Part shown: positions 50,553 through 61,484 of the stretch, piece by piece
Layout: the number at the start of each line of letters is the position of its first letter
Position numbering within the stretch: position 1 is the first letter of the stretch
Source of the DNA: Chrysomallon squamiferum
Lineage: Eukaryota > Mollusca > Gastropoda > Neomphalida > Peltospiridae
Length of the DNA: 62,000 bases
NCBI GenBank assembly: GCA_012295275.1
Contig: CM022677.1
Span: forward strand, 4,899,597-4,961,596
Direction of reading: 5' to 3'
Position numbers and translations under genes: made by a program
Notes under the pieces: generated by a model
What the model saw: the letters and a program-made list of their open reading frames with translations, nothing else
The model's database searches: none
Told to the model about the DNA's origin: nothing

Positions 50553-51183
50553 TCTACAATAATAAGTAAAGTAATTGTAGTGTACAAATATACTGATAAC
50601 TTTGAATACAATAATAAGTAAAGTAATTGTAGTGTACAAATATACTGATAACTTAGAATACAATAATAAGTAAAGTAATTGTAGTGTACAAATATACTGA
50701 TAACTTAGAATACAATAATAAGTAAAGTAATTGTAGTGTACAAATATACTGATAACTTTTCCCGACAATAATAAGTAAAGTAATTGTAGTATACAAATAT
50801 ACTGATAACTTTGAATACAATAATAAGTAAAGTAATTGTAGTATACAAATATACTGATAACTTAGAATACAATAATAAGTAAAGTAATTGTAGTGTACAA
50901 ATATACTGATAACTTAGAATACAATAATAAGTAAAGTAATTGTAGTGTACAAATATACTGATAACTTTGAATACAATAATAAGTAAAGTAATTGTAGTGT
51001 ACAAATATACTGATAACTTTGAATACAATAATAAGTAAAGTAATTGTAGTATACAAATATACTGATAACTTTGAATACAATAATAAGTAAAGTAATTGTA
51101 GTATACAAATATACTGATAACTTTGAATACAATAATAAGTAAAGTTATTGTAGTATACAAATATACTGATAACTTAGAATACT
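50553..51183. repeat. 52-bp minisatellite, twelve copies
   Basis: Units of aatacaataataagtaaagt, aattgtagtgtacaaatata, ctgataactttg, with G/A and T/A variants. One unit starts cccgacaat instead of aatacaat. It lies in the intron before the CKK exon. Confidence 0.9.
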
Positions 51184-52610
51184 TCATTATTTCCATTCTT
51201 CCATTAGCATTGTTTCAGTCTTGTGTCTGTGTCTACAATCATTAAATTTTCTTTATTTTATGATTTTTTCTTCTTATTATTATTTGTTTATTTATTTGTT
51301 ATTCCTTTACTTCTACATTTGTTTTCTGTCATAACATTATTAATCCATACAAAAAGCTGTTAAACGATACAACAGACTGAGGATTTTTTTTTTTTTTTGT
51401 TTGTTTACACTAATTTACTCAGTCTTTTAGGTTTACTTTTACAGTAGGTCCATTATAGCATCACATATATTCATTAAGTTCAACTTTTATAAGTAAAATT
51501 AGACAATTTTATCATCCATTAGTTTAAAGCATGTTTATCATTTCTTCATTCAGTCATCCACATCTGTTTTCATCATCTATATTAAACTTTATTTTTTAAC
51601 TTAAACAAATTCTTGTTTTTTGTTTCTTTTGTTTTAGCATTTTATCTTTATTATTATTATTATTTTTATTATTATTAGTAGTAGTATCATCATCATCATT
51701 ATCATCAATCATCATCATTATCATTATTATTATTAATGTTTACACTTATTTTCTATCATAATATCATTAATCCACACAAAATTCTCTAATAAGACTGAGT
51801 ATGCCAGCATTTTACACTAATTTACTCAGTCTGTGACGATTTCTTTTACATTTCTCATATTTTCTGATCATACAGATAAATTAAAATAAAAAATGAAACA
51901 AAATGTCTTCATTTTAATCCTCTTCATCATCATCCTTATTATTATCACATTATTACAGGACTGTAATATCGTAAATTATCTTTCTGGTTAAATTTTATTT
52001 TTAATCTTTATTTGTAGGTTGTGTTTTGTTAAATTAGCTTGCTCACCTGGTTATTAATTTTCATGTTTTAAAATCTCTGCTAATTATTATTGTCTAAAAC
52101 AAATGAAGCCATTGCTTAATTAAATGTAGCAGAAACATTGAAATCTGTTTTTCTTAGATCTTTAAGCTTTAGCAGGAATTATTCTTTCATTATATTTGAT
52201 TTTCTTATTACTGTTTGTTTTTAAAAGATACATAGTTTTTATAAGTGATTTGTTTTTTGTTTATTTTTATTTTATTCAAATTGCAATCAATTTTTAAGTT
52301 TTTGTAAGAGAATTGTCTTTCTGATCTGATCTAATTGAGAGATAATTGTTATTTATTGTTAGAAAGTTGTAGAAATATCTGAGAGGGGAAGTTGCAGAGT
52401 TAAATCTATCAAGTATGTGTGAGTGTCTATGACTGTATTAGTTTTATGTTGTTGTTATTACTGAAAAACAATCAGCATTAGTTACTTCAGAATTTTATAT
52501 GTAATGTAATTATATTTGTTTTACTTTTTATACATTATTGCCATTTAATACAATATTATTTATCTGTTTATTGATTTATGGTGTATTTAAAGATATTTTT
52601 ATTGATCAAT

Positions 52611-52649
<39 letters not shown>

Positions 52650-52671
52650 TTTTGTTTGTTTGTTTATCTAG
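51184..52671. other. AT-rich intronic sequence
   Basis: Triplet runs at 51645-51735 and (ATTT)n at 52610-52655. I looked for the exon that should encode the first part of the CKK domain and did not find it. Confidence 0.4.
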
Positions 52672-52834
52672 GAGCTGGCTGAGTCTGATGTTAAACACTT
52701 TGTAATTCTGTTCTGTGCTGGAGGATGTCAGTACAAGGCTTTGTGTTCTTTCACACCAGAAACTGATGAATTATCTAAATTTGTTGTGTAGGACCTGAAG
52801 AAATACCCAGTAAAATGATTCATAGGTTTTATAA
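52672..52834 (+). CDS. CKK-domain exon of a CAMSAP/Patronin-like protein, frameshifted
   Basis: CKK domains bind microtubule minus ends. After acceptor tttatctag the exon reads ELAESDVKHFVILFCAGGCQ and YKALCSFTPETDELSKFVV, then TAG at 52789. In the next frame it continues VGPEEIPSKMIHRFYK up to donor gtaagt at 52835. These match the CKK core (KHF-x-ILFRD-x-x-CQ-x-RALY, PET-E/D, GP-x-x-I-x-x-KM). One missing base around 52784-52791 explains the break. The residue pair RD after ILF is replaced by CA, unusual for the family. The exons for the first CKK strand and for the C-terminal part are not found in the window, so this may be a decayed partial copy. The phase is 0 in and, if the base is restored, 2 out. 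Confidence 0.7.
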
Positions 52835-54439
52835 GTAAGTACATATTTATATTTTATAAATAGTTTTGGTTATTTTTACACATTTTTATATCAATGAAAT
52901 GATTTATGGGTTTTATAAGCAAGTACATATTTAATATTTTTTATTTCATACTAAATATTACCACGAATACAGAGTCTTGATAAGAAAGTGTATTTTTATG
53001 TTATTTTAAATCTGTCTTCATCTTTATAAATTTGTACATTCATCAACATGCAACTCATTAATATAATGTAAAATAAATGTTTTTGCAAATGATGTTTTTA
53101 CTAGTTAGATATTTATTATTATGTTTTTTAATATAAAATGAAAACATATTTGGTCAATATCAATACTGATCAAGTGAAATGTAGGTGTTTTTGACAAGAT
53201 TTAAATATTTGTGCATGTCAGTGAAAAAAAGGGTATAGCCTATAACAAGACGTTAATCAATAAACTTTAGTGGATAACAGTGAAAATAAAAAATGTATCA
53301 TTATATAATTTCCTATACTTTAAATTCAATTTCTTTTCTTATTTTTTATTTTTTTTTTTTTTTTTTTTTTGTAATTTATTAATTATCTCACTGAAATGAA
53401 CTCTTAAGATTAAAATATTTCAAAAAGAATTTAAAAATGTTTCTGTGATACGGAATTATTTAATACTAATGAGTTATTGTTTTATTTATTAATTGTCATG
53501 TAATAAATTAATTAATATTATTATTATTATTATTATTTTTTATTTAAATTCTTGTATATATCAAAAAATGATAAGCTTAAAATAATTAATCATTTTCAGA
53601 ACACTCAGATCTTTAATTCAGAGGATGTGAAATGAAAGCTACAATGAGCCCATGATGTTTCAAATCCCTGTTTGTCAGATGTAGCTGCAAGTTCTGTTAT
53701 GATTATTTTCAACATGATTAATTAGGCTGCATCAAAGCTTGTCCTTTTATTTTAATTTTTTTTATGGATTCAAAACTGATTTAATCCTATAAAAATGTGT
53801 AACTCTATTTAGCTTCTTAATTATAAATGACTTATTTATTTAAATAAAAAGTAATGTGTTTTATAACTATGGAATTTTCCGGTTGTCTTTCATTATGAAT
53901 TTATGTTCTATAGTGCTAAATGTTAAAGAAGAGAAAATTTCAAAGTAAAACTTGTGTAAAAGTAAAGTGTATTGATTCAGATCTGAAGTTTCATTTCACT
54001 GTCATACTATTTGCATCCATAATGGATGCATAATGAATATTCATAACTACAGATTATATATAAAACACTTTATTTTTTAAAAGTATTTTAGTTACCAAGT
54101 TAGAAACTAAACCATATAGAAAACTCTAAAACATATAATTTTGAATTATTTTAGATTGATAATAATATTAAGTACATTAATCTAAAAAACAATGTTATAT
54201 ATTATATAGGTGGAGAAATATTAGACTAGCTGTTTCAAAAAACGTGGTATATGTAGTTATAAGTACATAATAACAACAACAAAATAATGAAAATAAATAA
54301 ATAAATAAAAAGACAAACAAACAACAGCAAATATAATCCTCTCCTTTAGATCAGCTGGGAATAATTTAAGTGTGTGTTTTACACTGAACGAGTTGCATGA
54401 AGGAAATGTTTCTTGTAACAACCCTGCACTCTCCATGTT
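52835..54439. other. AT-rich sequence with a duplicated CKK-exon end
   Basis: At 52899-52930 the last bases of the CKK exon recur with changes (atgatttatgggttttataa then gcaagtac). Poly-T at 53349-53370 and (ATT)n at 53517-53537. No further exon is supported. Confidence 0.4.
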
Positions 54440-55035
54440 TACAGTTTTATGGTGTTGAACGTACAGTTAAGTAGAGAACTGTACACTCCACAGTCTTTGT
54501 CACAAAGCTGATTTCATATAAATGTTTATCATTATAACTATTAAAGTTATGGTGTTGAACACACTTAAGTACAGAACTGTTCACTCCACAGTCTTTGTCA
54601 CAAAGCTGGTTTCAATGAGATATAAATGTTTATCATTATAACTATTAAAGTTATGGTGTTGAACACACAGTTAAGTAGAGAACTGTACACTCCACAGTCT
54701 TTGTCACAAAGCTGATTTCAGTGAGATATAAATGTTTATCATTATAACTATTAAAGTTATGGTGTTGAACACACAGTTAAGTACAGAACTGTACACTCCA
54801 CAGTCTTTGTCACAAAGCTGATTTCAGTGAGATATAAATGTTTATCATTATAACTATTAAAGTTATGGTGTTGAACACACAGTTAAGTAGAGAACTGTAC
54901 ACTCCACAGTGTTTGTCACAAAGCTGATTTCAATGAGATATAAATGTTTATCATTATAACTATTAAAGTTACAGTGTTGAATACACTTAAGTAGAGAACT
55001 GTACACTCCACAGTCTTTGTCACAAAGCTGATTTG
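54440..55035. repeat. Minisatellite of about 98-111 bp, six copies
   Basis: Units share ttatggtgttgaacacacag, ttaagtagagaactgtacac, tccacagtctttgtcacaaa and gctgatttcagtgagatata. Copies vary by loss of cag or of gtgagat. Confidence 0.85.
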
Positions 55036-55124
55036 AACGAGAAGGGTGGAACGTTCTTTAGCTGTTTTACTTAGATGACAATTCTTTCTTATCATTCGGA
55101 TAACAGTGTTTACAGGTTTATAAT

Positions 55125-55445
55125 AGGAAAGGTTAGGTTTAGGGGTAATTTAAATATCAGTTTATTTAAAAAAAAAAGATTTATGGTTATGATTAGCAGT
55201 TTCCTCCTTGGTTAGATTTATATTTAAATATTTACTTATATCAAAAGGCCTTTCAAATGAAACTCTTTTGATCAGTGTTAGGATACATTTTTATTGTATT
55301 TCAATAAATCCTTATTTTTATCATATTGCAACAAACAAGTTTATAGCTCGGGTTAGGATGGGGTTAGGGGTAGATCTAGGACTCGGGCTAGGGTCAGGCT
55401 TAGGTTTACGTTTAGATCTAGGAGTAGGTTTAGTAGCTATTTATT
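55125..55445. repeat. Degenerate TTAGG-like G-rich tract
   Basis: Scattered variants of gttagggtt, including ggaaaggttaggtttagggg and gggttaggatggggttaggg, followed by diverged ctaggactcgggctagg blocks at 55350-55435. Could be decayed telomere-type sequence or a simple repeat. No coding content despite an open frame. Confidence 0.4.
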
Positions 55446-55525
55446 TGAACAGAATTAACAAATAAAACTTTGAAATTTTTGTATCTGTATGTGTGTGTCT
55501 ATGGACATATGTAAATATGTATATA

Positions 55526-55558
<33 letters not shown>

Positions 55559-55685
55559 TAGTTAATTTAATTTAGTTAATTATATATTAGTATACACACA
55601 CACACATATATATACATACATACACATATGTTTATACACACACACATACATATATACATACATATATGTATATAGTTTAGGATTT

Positions 55686-55855
55686 TGAATATTCTCTGTT
55701 GTATGTACGGCTGAACAGACTGCACACAGACAGTATTCGTGAAAGCACTGGTAGGACAAATCACAACTCACAAACACGTCAGATGCCACTGACGAGACTC
55801 GAACGTGTGACACCCATTCACCCGCACTCCGAAGGCGGACGATGTTACCGTATGT
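55686..55855 (-). mobile_element. tRNA-derived SINE fragment (tRNA-Arg-like)
   Basis: On the minus strand the head reads taacatcgtccgccttcgga then gtgcgggtg, which folds as an anticodon arm with loop CTTCGGA (anticodon TCG, Arg). A B-box, cgttcgagtctcg, follows. The A-box side is truncated near 55855. The body runs down to about 55690. It is a SINE rather than a gene, since the acceptor stem and D arm are missing. Confidence 0.45.
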
Positions 55856-56029
55856 TTGTGTATGTTTGTGTTCATGTATGCATATATACATATAAAATAT
55901 ATATGTGTGTGTGTCTGTATGTATTATCTGTGTGAATGTGTGTCTGTGTGTGTGTGTGTGTGTATATATATTGTGTGTATATATATGTCTGAGTGTGTAT
56001 GTATATATGTATTTATGTAAGAATTCGTA

Positions 56030-56062
<33 letters not shown>

Positions 56063-56204
56063 TGTGTGTATATATATGTCTGAGTGTGTATGTATATATG
56101 TATTTATGTAAGAATTCGTATGTGTGTGTGTGTGTGTGTGTATATATATTGTGTGTATATATATGTCTGAGTGTGTATGTATATATGTATTTATGTAAGA
56201 ATTC

Positions 56205-56264
<60 letters not shown>

Positions 56265-56350
56265 GTCTGAGTGTGTATGTATATATGTATTTATGTAAGA
56301 ATTTGTATGTGTGTCTGTGTGTGTGTGTGTGTGTATATATATACACACAC
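55856..56350. repeat. Compound repeat of about 75-110 bp with (GT)n
   Basis: Four units of a (GT)n tract, tatatattgtgtgtatatat, gtctgagtgtgtatgtatat and atgtatttatgtaagaattc. Unit length differs with the GT tract. Confidence 0.85.
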
Positions 56351-56495
56351 ATCATGTTATAGTTGTAAAATAAACTGATCCAATAATAATAATAATAGAA
56401 AAATAAAAATGATGAAAAATGAAATGAAATAAATAAATAATAATAATTTCAAGTATAAATATTTACACAAACTGCAGTTCTCTCGAATTGCCTCA

Positions 56496-56615
<120 letters not shown>

Positions 56616-57347
56616 GTGTGTGTGTGTGTCCATGTCTAAAGAGAAAGTTTTATAAAGTATGTCAGGCAGAATAGAAAGAAGAAAATGAAGTAGAATAGAT
56701 GAGTGCACTTGCACCACTGTACTACACTGATATTATACACATTAATTATATTTCACATACAGACAGACATATAGACAGGTGAATATCGATAAACAATGTA
56801 AATAGTTTTATATATAAATGAAATAATGACTGAAGAATTTAATTTTTATCAGGTAAATATTTTATTGCAGTTTTGTTTTATTACACTGGAGTATGTAGAA
56901 ATATATTTTAAATATCACAACTTCCTTAGAAATAAACTACTTTACAAAATAAAAGAATATATAACGTGGGGGAATATTTCAAAAGTAAAAGTAAATCAGA
57001 GTTTTGTCTGAAAGTAAAATTTATTTTGTAATTTAGCATGTTTAAACTAAAGTAATTCATAATAAAATAAATAACTTCTTTATTTATTATTTTTTTCTTT
57101 AAGGCAAAAGTAAAATAAACAAATTAACTAAATTAATAACTATACTATACTTAAAACAAAAATAAGTAAATAAAGTATAGAAATTAAGTAAATCAATTAC
57201 TTTACAAAAATATATTTTAAAGAAGAAGTAAATAAAGTAAATAAATTAACTAAATTTATTACTTTAAAAAATAAATAACTGATTTTCTGTTTATGTATCA
57301 GTTCGTGTAAGGAAAGAAATGTCTGTCAACTTTCAACTTCAAAACAG

Positions 57348-57486
57348 TTAAAGTGAAACTAACTTAGCAGACAGTTTGAAGTTTACTTTTATTTGTCCGG
57401 TGATGAACTCTGCCACGTACATTTTGTTGTCAGCACAACAGACAGACAAAGGTGTGAACAGTCCATCCTGTTCAGTGAGGATGTCA
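57348..57486 (-). CDS. Terminal exon of an NHL-repeat (TRIM/NHL-type) protein
   Basis: After acceptor aaatatctttag the frame reads DILTEQDGLFTPLSVCCADN, then KMYVAEFITGQIKVNFKLSA and KLVSL, ending in TAA at 57348. This is the pattern of the last blade of an NHL beta-propeller (LTEQDGL-x-P-x-(S/G)VC-x-D-D-x-(K/H)-MYV...G-x-I-K-V), as in animal TRIM-NHL E3 ligases and relatives. The usual V-F/Y-K-L end is NFKL here. The exon enters in phase 1. An AATAAA lies at about 57080 on the same strand. Upstream exons, expected above 57500, were not recognised, so the rest may lie beyond the window or the exon may be an orphan copy. Binding partners cannot be inferred. Confidence 0.55.
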
Positions 57487-57499
57487 CTAAAGATATTTA

Positions 57500-58215
57500 C
57501 AATATTTTGAAATTTGGTTGACAGATGGAAGATGCATGAATTGACTTCAAAGATTTAGCTTAGTTTCTTATTTTATCTCATGCATGTGTAATATTGTCTT
57601 TGTTTTAAATAGATTTTAAATTATATGTAAAGGATTCTTTATTGTAACTATTGCTTGAATGCAGAAAATAATTCTGGTTTATTTATGAGAGTCTATTTCA
57701 TTAATGGCAAAAATTAAATTACATTAAAGTGGCAGGAAAGAATGTTATAATTAAATATTTTAATTAATCAAATAATTTGTTAGTATGTTAGTATTTCAAG
57801 TAGAATCCATATTGTGTAATGTAATAGCTATATAGTTTAAAATGTTTATTTTCTTAATATTCCTAGCAGTCATCTTAAACTGTAAAAGTGTAAATATCAA
57901 ATTTTACCAAGTTAAAGAATCATTCAAATATATTAAAAACATATTTTTCATAATCACTTTTACTGATGTATTGCTATTTTAATCCTTTTATATCAAAGTT
58001 AAAAAAATAATCTTAAACTGATTTAAATTGAGAATATAAAAACATTTAATAAATTATTGTTATTATTAAAGTTTTATGGAAAAAATAAAAATGTGGAGTA
58101 AAATGTTTCTTGCTAAGACCGTGAAATGCATTTAGAGCTGACAAAACAATTCTACTTGCACTTTATTTTATGTTTAGTTTATTAATGAGTATTATATTTT
58201 GTTGTAGGATCCTAG
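57500..58215. other. AT-rich, no feature
   Basis: I see no exon, repeat array or transposon here. Confidence 0.4.
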
Positions 58216-58377
58216 ACAACAGGTTCAAGGTGTGCCACAGCCAGCAGTTCAGTTGAAAATATTGTAAGACCCATTTTCAGAAAAGGTTCACTAAAGCACC
58301 AGAATGCTATTACATCACAGTCTTCCCTGTCCAGAGAAAGCTCAACACTTTCAAGAGAAAATCTGTCTGAAATCTAA
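58216..58377 (+). CDS. Candidate C-terminal exon, serine-rich
   Basis: The acceptor ttgttgtaggatcctag precedes a 53-codon open frame ending in TAA: TTGSRCATASSSVENIVRPI, FRKGSLKHQNAITSQSSLSR, ESSTLSRENLSEI. The repeated S-R-E-(S/N) and S/T-rich text look like a disordered, phosphorylatable tail. AATAAA lies near 58708. It could belong to the gene holding the CKK exon (same strand, 5.4 kb upstream), but the phase does not join cleanly. I do not recognise the protein. A shorter alternative exon starting at 58209 reads DPRQQVQGVPQPAVQLKI in another frame. Confidence 0.4.
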   Translation, partial: TTGSRCATASSSVENIVRPIFRKGSLKHQNAITSQSSLSRESSTLSRENLSEI

Positions 58378-58579
58378 TTTGAATTTAGAAAACTCAATGA
58401 TCTCCAAGAGACTACATTGTCTCAGAACATCCAGTGTGCACATTGTACTTCATAGCAGCTTGCACTGTTTTTATCATTGATGTGTGCTTGGTTATTCTAA
58501 CTTTTTTGCTGAAAGAGGAATGGAGATTCATCATTGCTACGGAATGCCATCTTTGTAAATAAGCTAAAATCAGTGTGAT

Positions 58580-58935
58580 AGTTAACTTTTTTAATCTATA
58601 ATTTATATTATTTAAATCAGGGTAAATCGAGGGTTTACTGGGGTAATCATTGTCTAAATATATTTAAAACTATGTAATTAGAGGTATTTGAACTTTTTAT
58701 AAAAACACAATAAAACAACATTGTTTCTTTATATTATTTAAATCAGGGTAAAATCAGGGGTTTGCTGGGGATAATAAATGTAAATATAATTGAAAATTAT
58801 TTCATTAACGGTAATTAGAATTTTTATACAAAAATATTTAATTCAAGGGGTAATCATTGCGTAAATATATTTAAATTATGTAATTAGGGGTAATAAGAAT
58901 ATATTATATAACTATCCCCAAAAAGTAATACAAAA
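58580..58935. repeat. Degenerate repeat of about 130 bp
   Basis: Two to three diverged copies share atttaaatcagggtaaat, gggtttactggggtaatca and atatatttaaaactatgtaa. No coding content. Confidence 0.55.
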
Positions 58936-59894
58936 ATAAAAAATATTATAATAATATATTTCTAATGTAAACTGTTAACTAAATTAAAATTTTATTTGCA
59001 TTAACCATGACTTTGTTATTTTTAATTAGAAGAAACATGATGATCTTCAAGTTGAAATTACTTAAAAACCTGTCTAGATAATAAAACTTAAATATTCAGA
59101 TATTTCTCTTTAGACATTTCTAGCAGTTTTTTGTAATTTAACTTTCCCACTTTAGAAAGAATAATTGAATTATTTCAATAAGGAATCTTTAAAAATAGAA
59201 AATCAGAATTTAAAAATGATAAAAATCAAAGAAGAGGAAAAATGTACATAAATGGAATTTTTCTCAGTATTTTATAGTTAGCCTTTCACATGTTGGAAAA
59301 ATTCAATAAATTATTTCAAATATGTGCAAATGGAAATGTATTCCAAGTATTTTATAATCTGTAGTGAACTAATTCAATTAAAAAGCTAGGGGGAAAATGA
59401 AATTAAATAAATAAATAAATAAATTCATAAATAAATAATAAAAGATATAAAATAATAAAATACAACCAGGACATGTTACATAAATGAGTGGCAGTACAAA
59501 TAGTTTTAATACAAAAACATTATTTGTTCTTAACTGTTTTAAATCCTGACATCTACAAAATCAAACCCATTGCATCTTATCTAAAAACATTAATCAAAAT
59601 GGAAAATCATGCTGAAATTGTTCAATTTGTTAACATTAAAAATGTTAAGGCACATTCAAATATTTTAAAACAAAAATAAATAAATAAAGACTAGTCTCTG
59701 TCTGTTTTTAGTTTTATTATTTATATACTGATCAATATCTTCGTTATTTGTTGACAACCAGCAAAAGATAATCTGATTTAATCATTATTTTTTATATATA
59801 CATCTTGTTCGATTTTACAGAAACAAACAAAGCACTAGAATGAACACTAATCAACAAAAATGGATCTCTCTCTCGTCTTTTATTTACAAACCCG
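58936..59894. other. AT-rich, no gene supported
   Basis: An open stretch at 59488-59679 has lysine-rich text but no family match and no splice sites. Confidence 0.35.
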
Positions 59895-59976
59895 TTAAAT
59901 AGAGTTATTTCCCTTAGACCATTAATAGATGACATTGCATAAGCTTTAATGGTCAAAGGGAAATAACTCTGTTTAA
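59895..59976. mobile_element. Hairpin MITE-like inverted repeat
   Basis: Arms 59895-59924 and 59947-59976 are inverted copies of about 30 bp with two mismatches (core agagttatttccctt), separated by 22 bp. The core agrees with a gggaaataact motif I associate with molluscan repeats. Could also act as a stem-loop in RNA. Confidence 0.5.
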
Positions 59977-60477
59977 AGACTGAGCTAAATTCGATTTACT
60001 ACTTTTAGATGAATTCAGCTAATTATATAAAAAAAAAAAAAAAAATTCGATCAAAATATTCCAAATATTAAATTCAACAGTTTCTGAACAACCAGTTTCC
60101 ATTATTTGTTGGTTTATTTGATTTATTATTATTACTTAATTAATTACTGTAAAACTCCTATTTCACTTAAAACTTTTCTTTTTCGATTTGCCCCTTGAAT
60201 AAAAACAATGAATTTTTTATACAACATAAACCTTGAGCAGTCAAGATCACTCTGCATAATGTTACTAATCAAACTGAAGTTTATTAAATAGGAAGTATAA
60301 TTATAATAGCATTTCAAGACAAAACTAAACCCCACCTTTGTAACAATGCATTCCAATTATGAATTATAGTGACATATGCCTTTAAGATTTTGTATTATGA
60401 ACCATTTCACTTTCATTTGATGTCTCAGACTTTCATAATGAAGCCATAATGAAGCAAATTAATTATAAATTTTTAAA

Positions 60478-60530
<53 letters not shown>

Positions 60531-61484
60531 CATACATACATCGTTTCATTTTCATTTTCTTTAAAATAAAAATTACTGCAAATCTGTTTTTAAAAAAGAT
60601 GTTGGTTTTAATAGAGCTAAAATTACTCTTTTAGCCTGATTAATTTCAGCTTTTTTCAGATATCTCTTAATGTTAATAACAACAATTCAAAATCAAGATA
60701 TAATAATAAATCATTAAAATAATCCAGTTATTAATTGTATTTTTATTTTATCTCATTGTATATCATTTTTTCTATTCATTTTTTAAAAACAAAACAACAA
60801 TCAAAACACTTAGAACTTGTATTTATTTATACATAAACAAGGACACTGTCTTTCACATGCTGCAGTTATTTGACAACAAACACATTAACTCTTTCTCACA
60901 GATAACATGTCTGTATCAACTCATCCTTTCACATTCCCATCTGTCTGTCTGTCTGTCTGTCTGTCTATGACTGCATTGATTTCTCCTACATACCCATGCC
61001 TCAGCTAACGCATATAAAAGTTATAATTTCCTTCAGTACACACACACACACATACACTAACACACAACTTGTGTGTATATATATATATATATATACATAA
61101 TGACATATTTGAAACTTTTTGAAGCCTTAACAATGATCCACGTTCCTTGTAATCACTATAAGCAGCTAAATTAACAACATTATCATTAATGTCTTAGTAG
61201 CTAAGTGAATTAACTTATTTAGGTTTAGTGTTGAAAGCAGAAGTTTGCATAAATATGTATGGTGCACATTTTGCTTTGTTTTACTGAATTCGACGTAATG
61301 GCAGTGCGATCTAGAAAAACGACAGCTATCAAACTTTATAAAGGCTTTAACAAAATAATGTCTACAAGCAGTGAACATGTAATTATGTCATTTCTCCCCC
61401 GAATCTCAACTTAATTTAATTTGTACAAAAGTTCAGAAGAACTATGTTTATTATCAAACTCTAATCACAGCAGTAAAACAAATA
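59977..61484. other. AT-rich with simple repeats
   Basis: Poly-A at 60030-60045, (ATT)n at 60480-60525, (CTGT)n at 60943-60966, CA/TA at 61037-61096. No gene seen. Confidence 0.4.

Noticed and set aside
50538-51196. Repetitive hydrophobic frames on the minus strand
   Set aside because: They are a by-product of the 52-bp minisatellite.
53600-53636. Possible exon after attttcag as the next CKK exon
   Set aside because: Its peptide does not match the CKK continuation and the phase gives an early stop.
55208-55465. Open frame with Gly-Leu repeats
   Set aside because: Comes from the degenerate G-rich tract.
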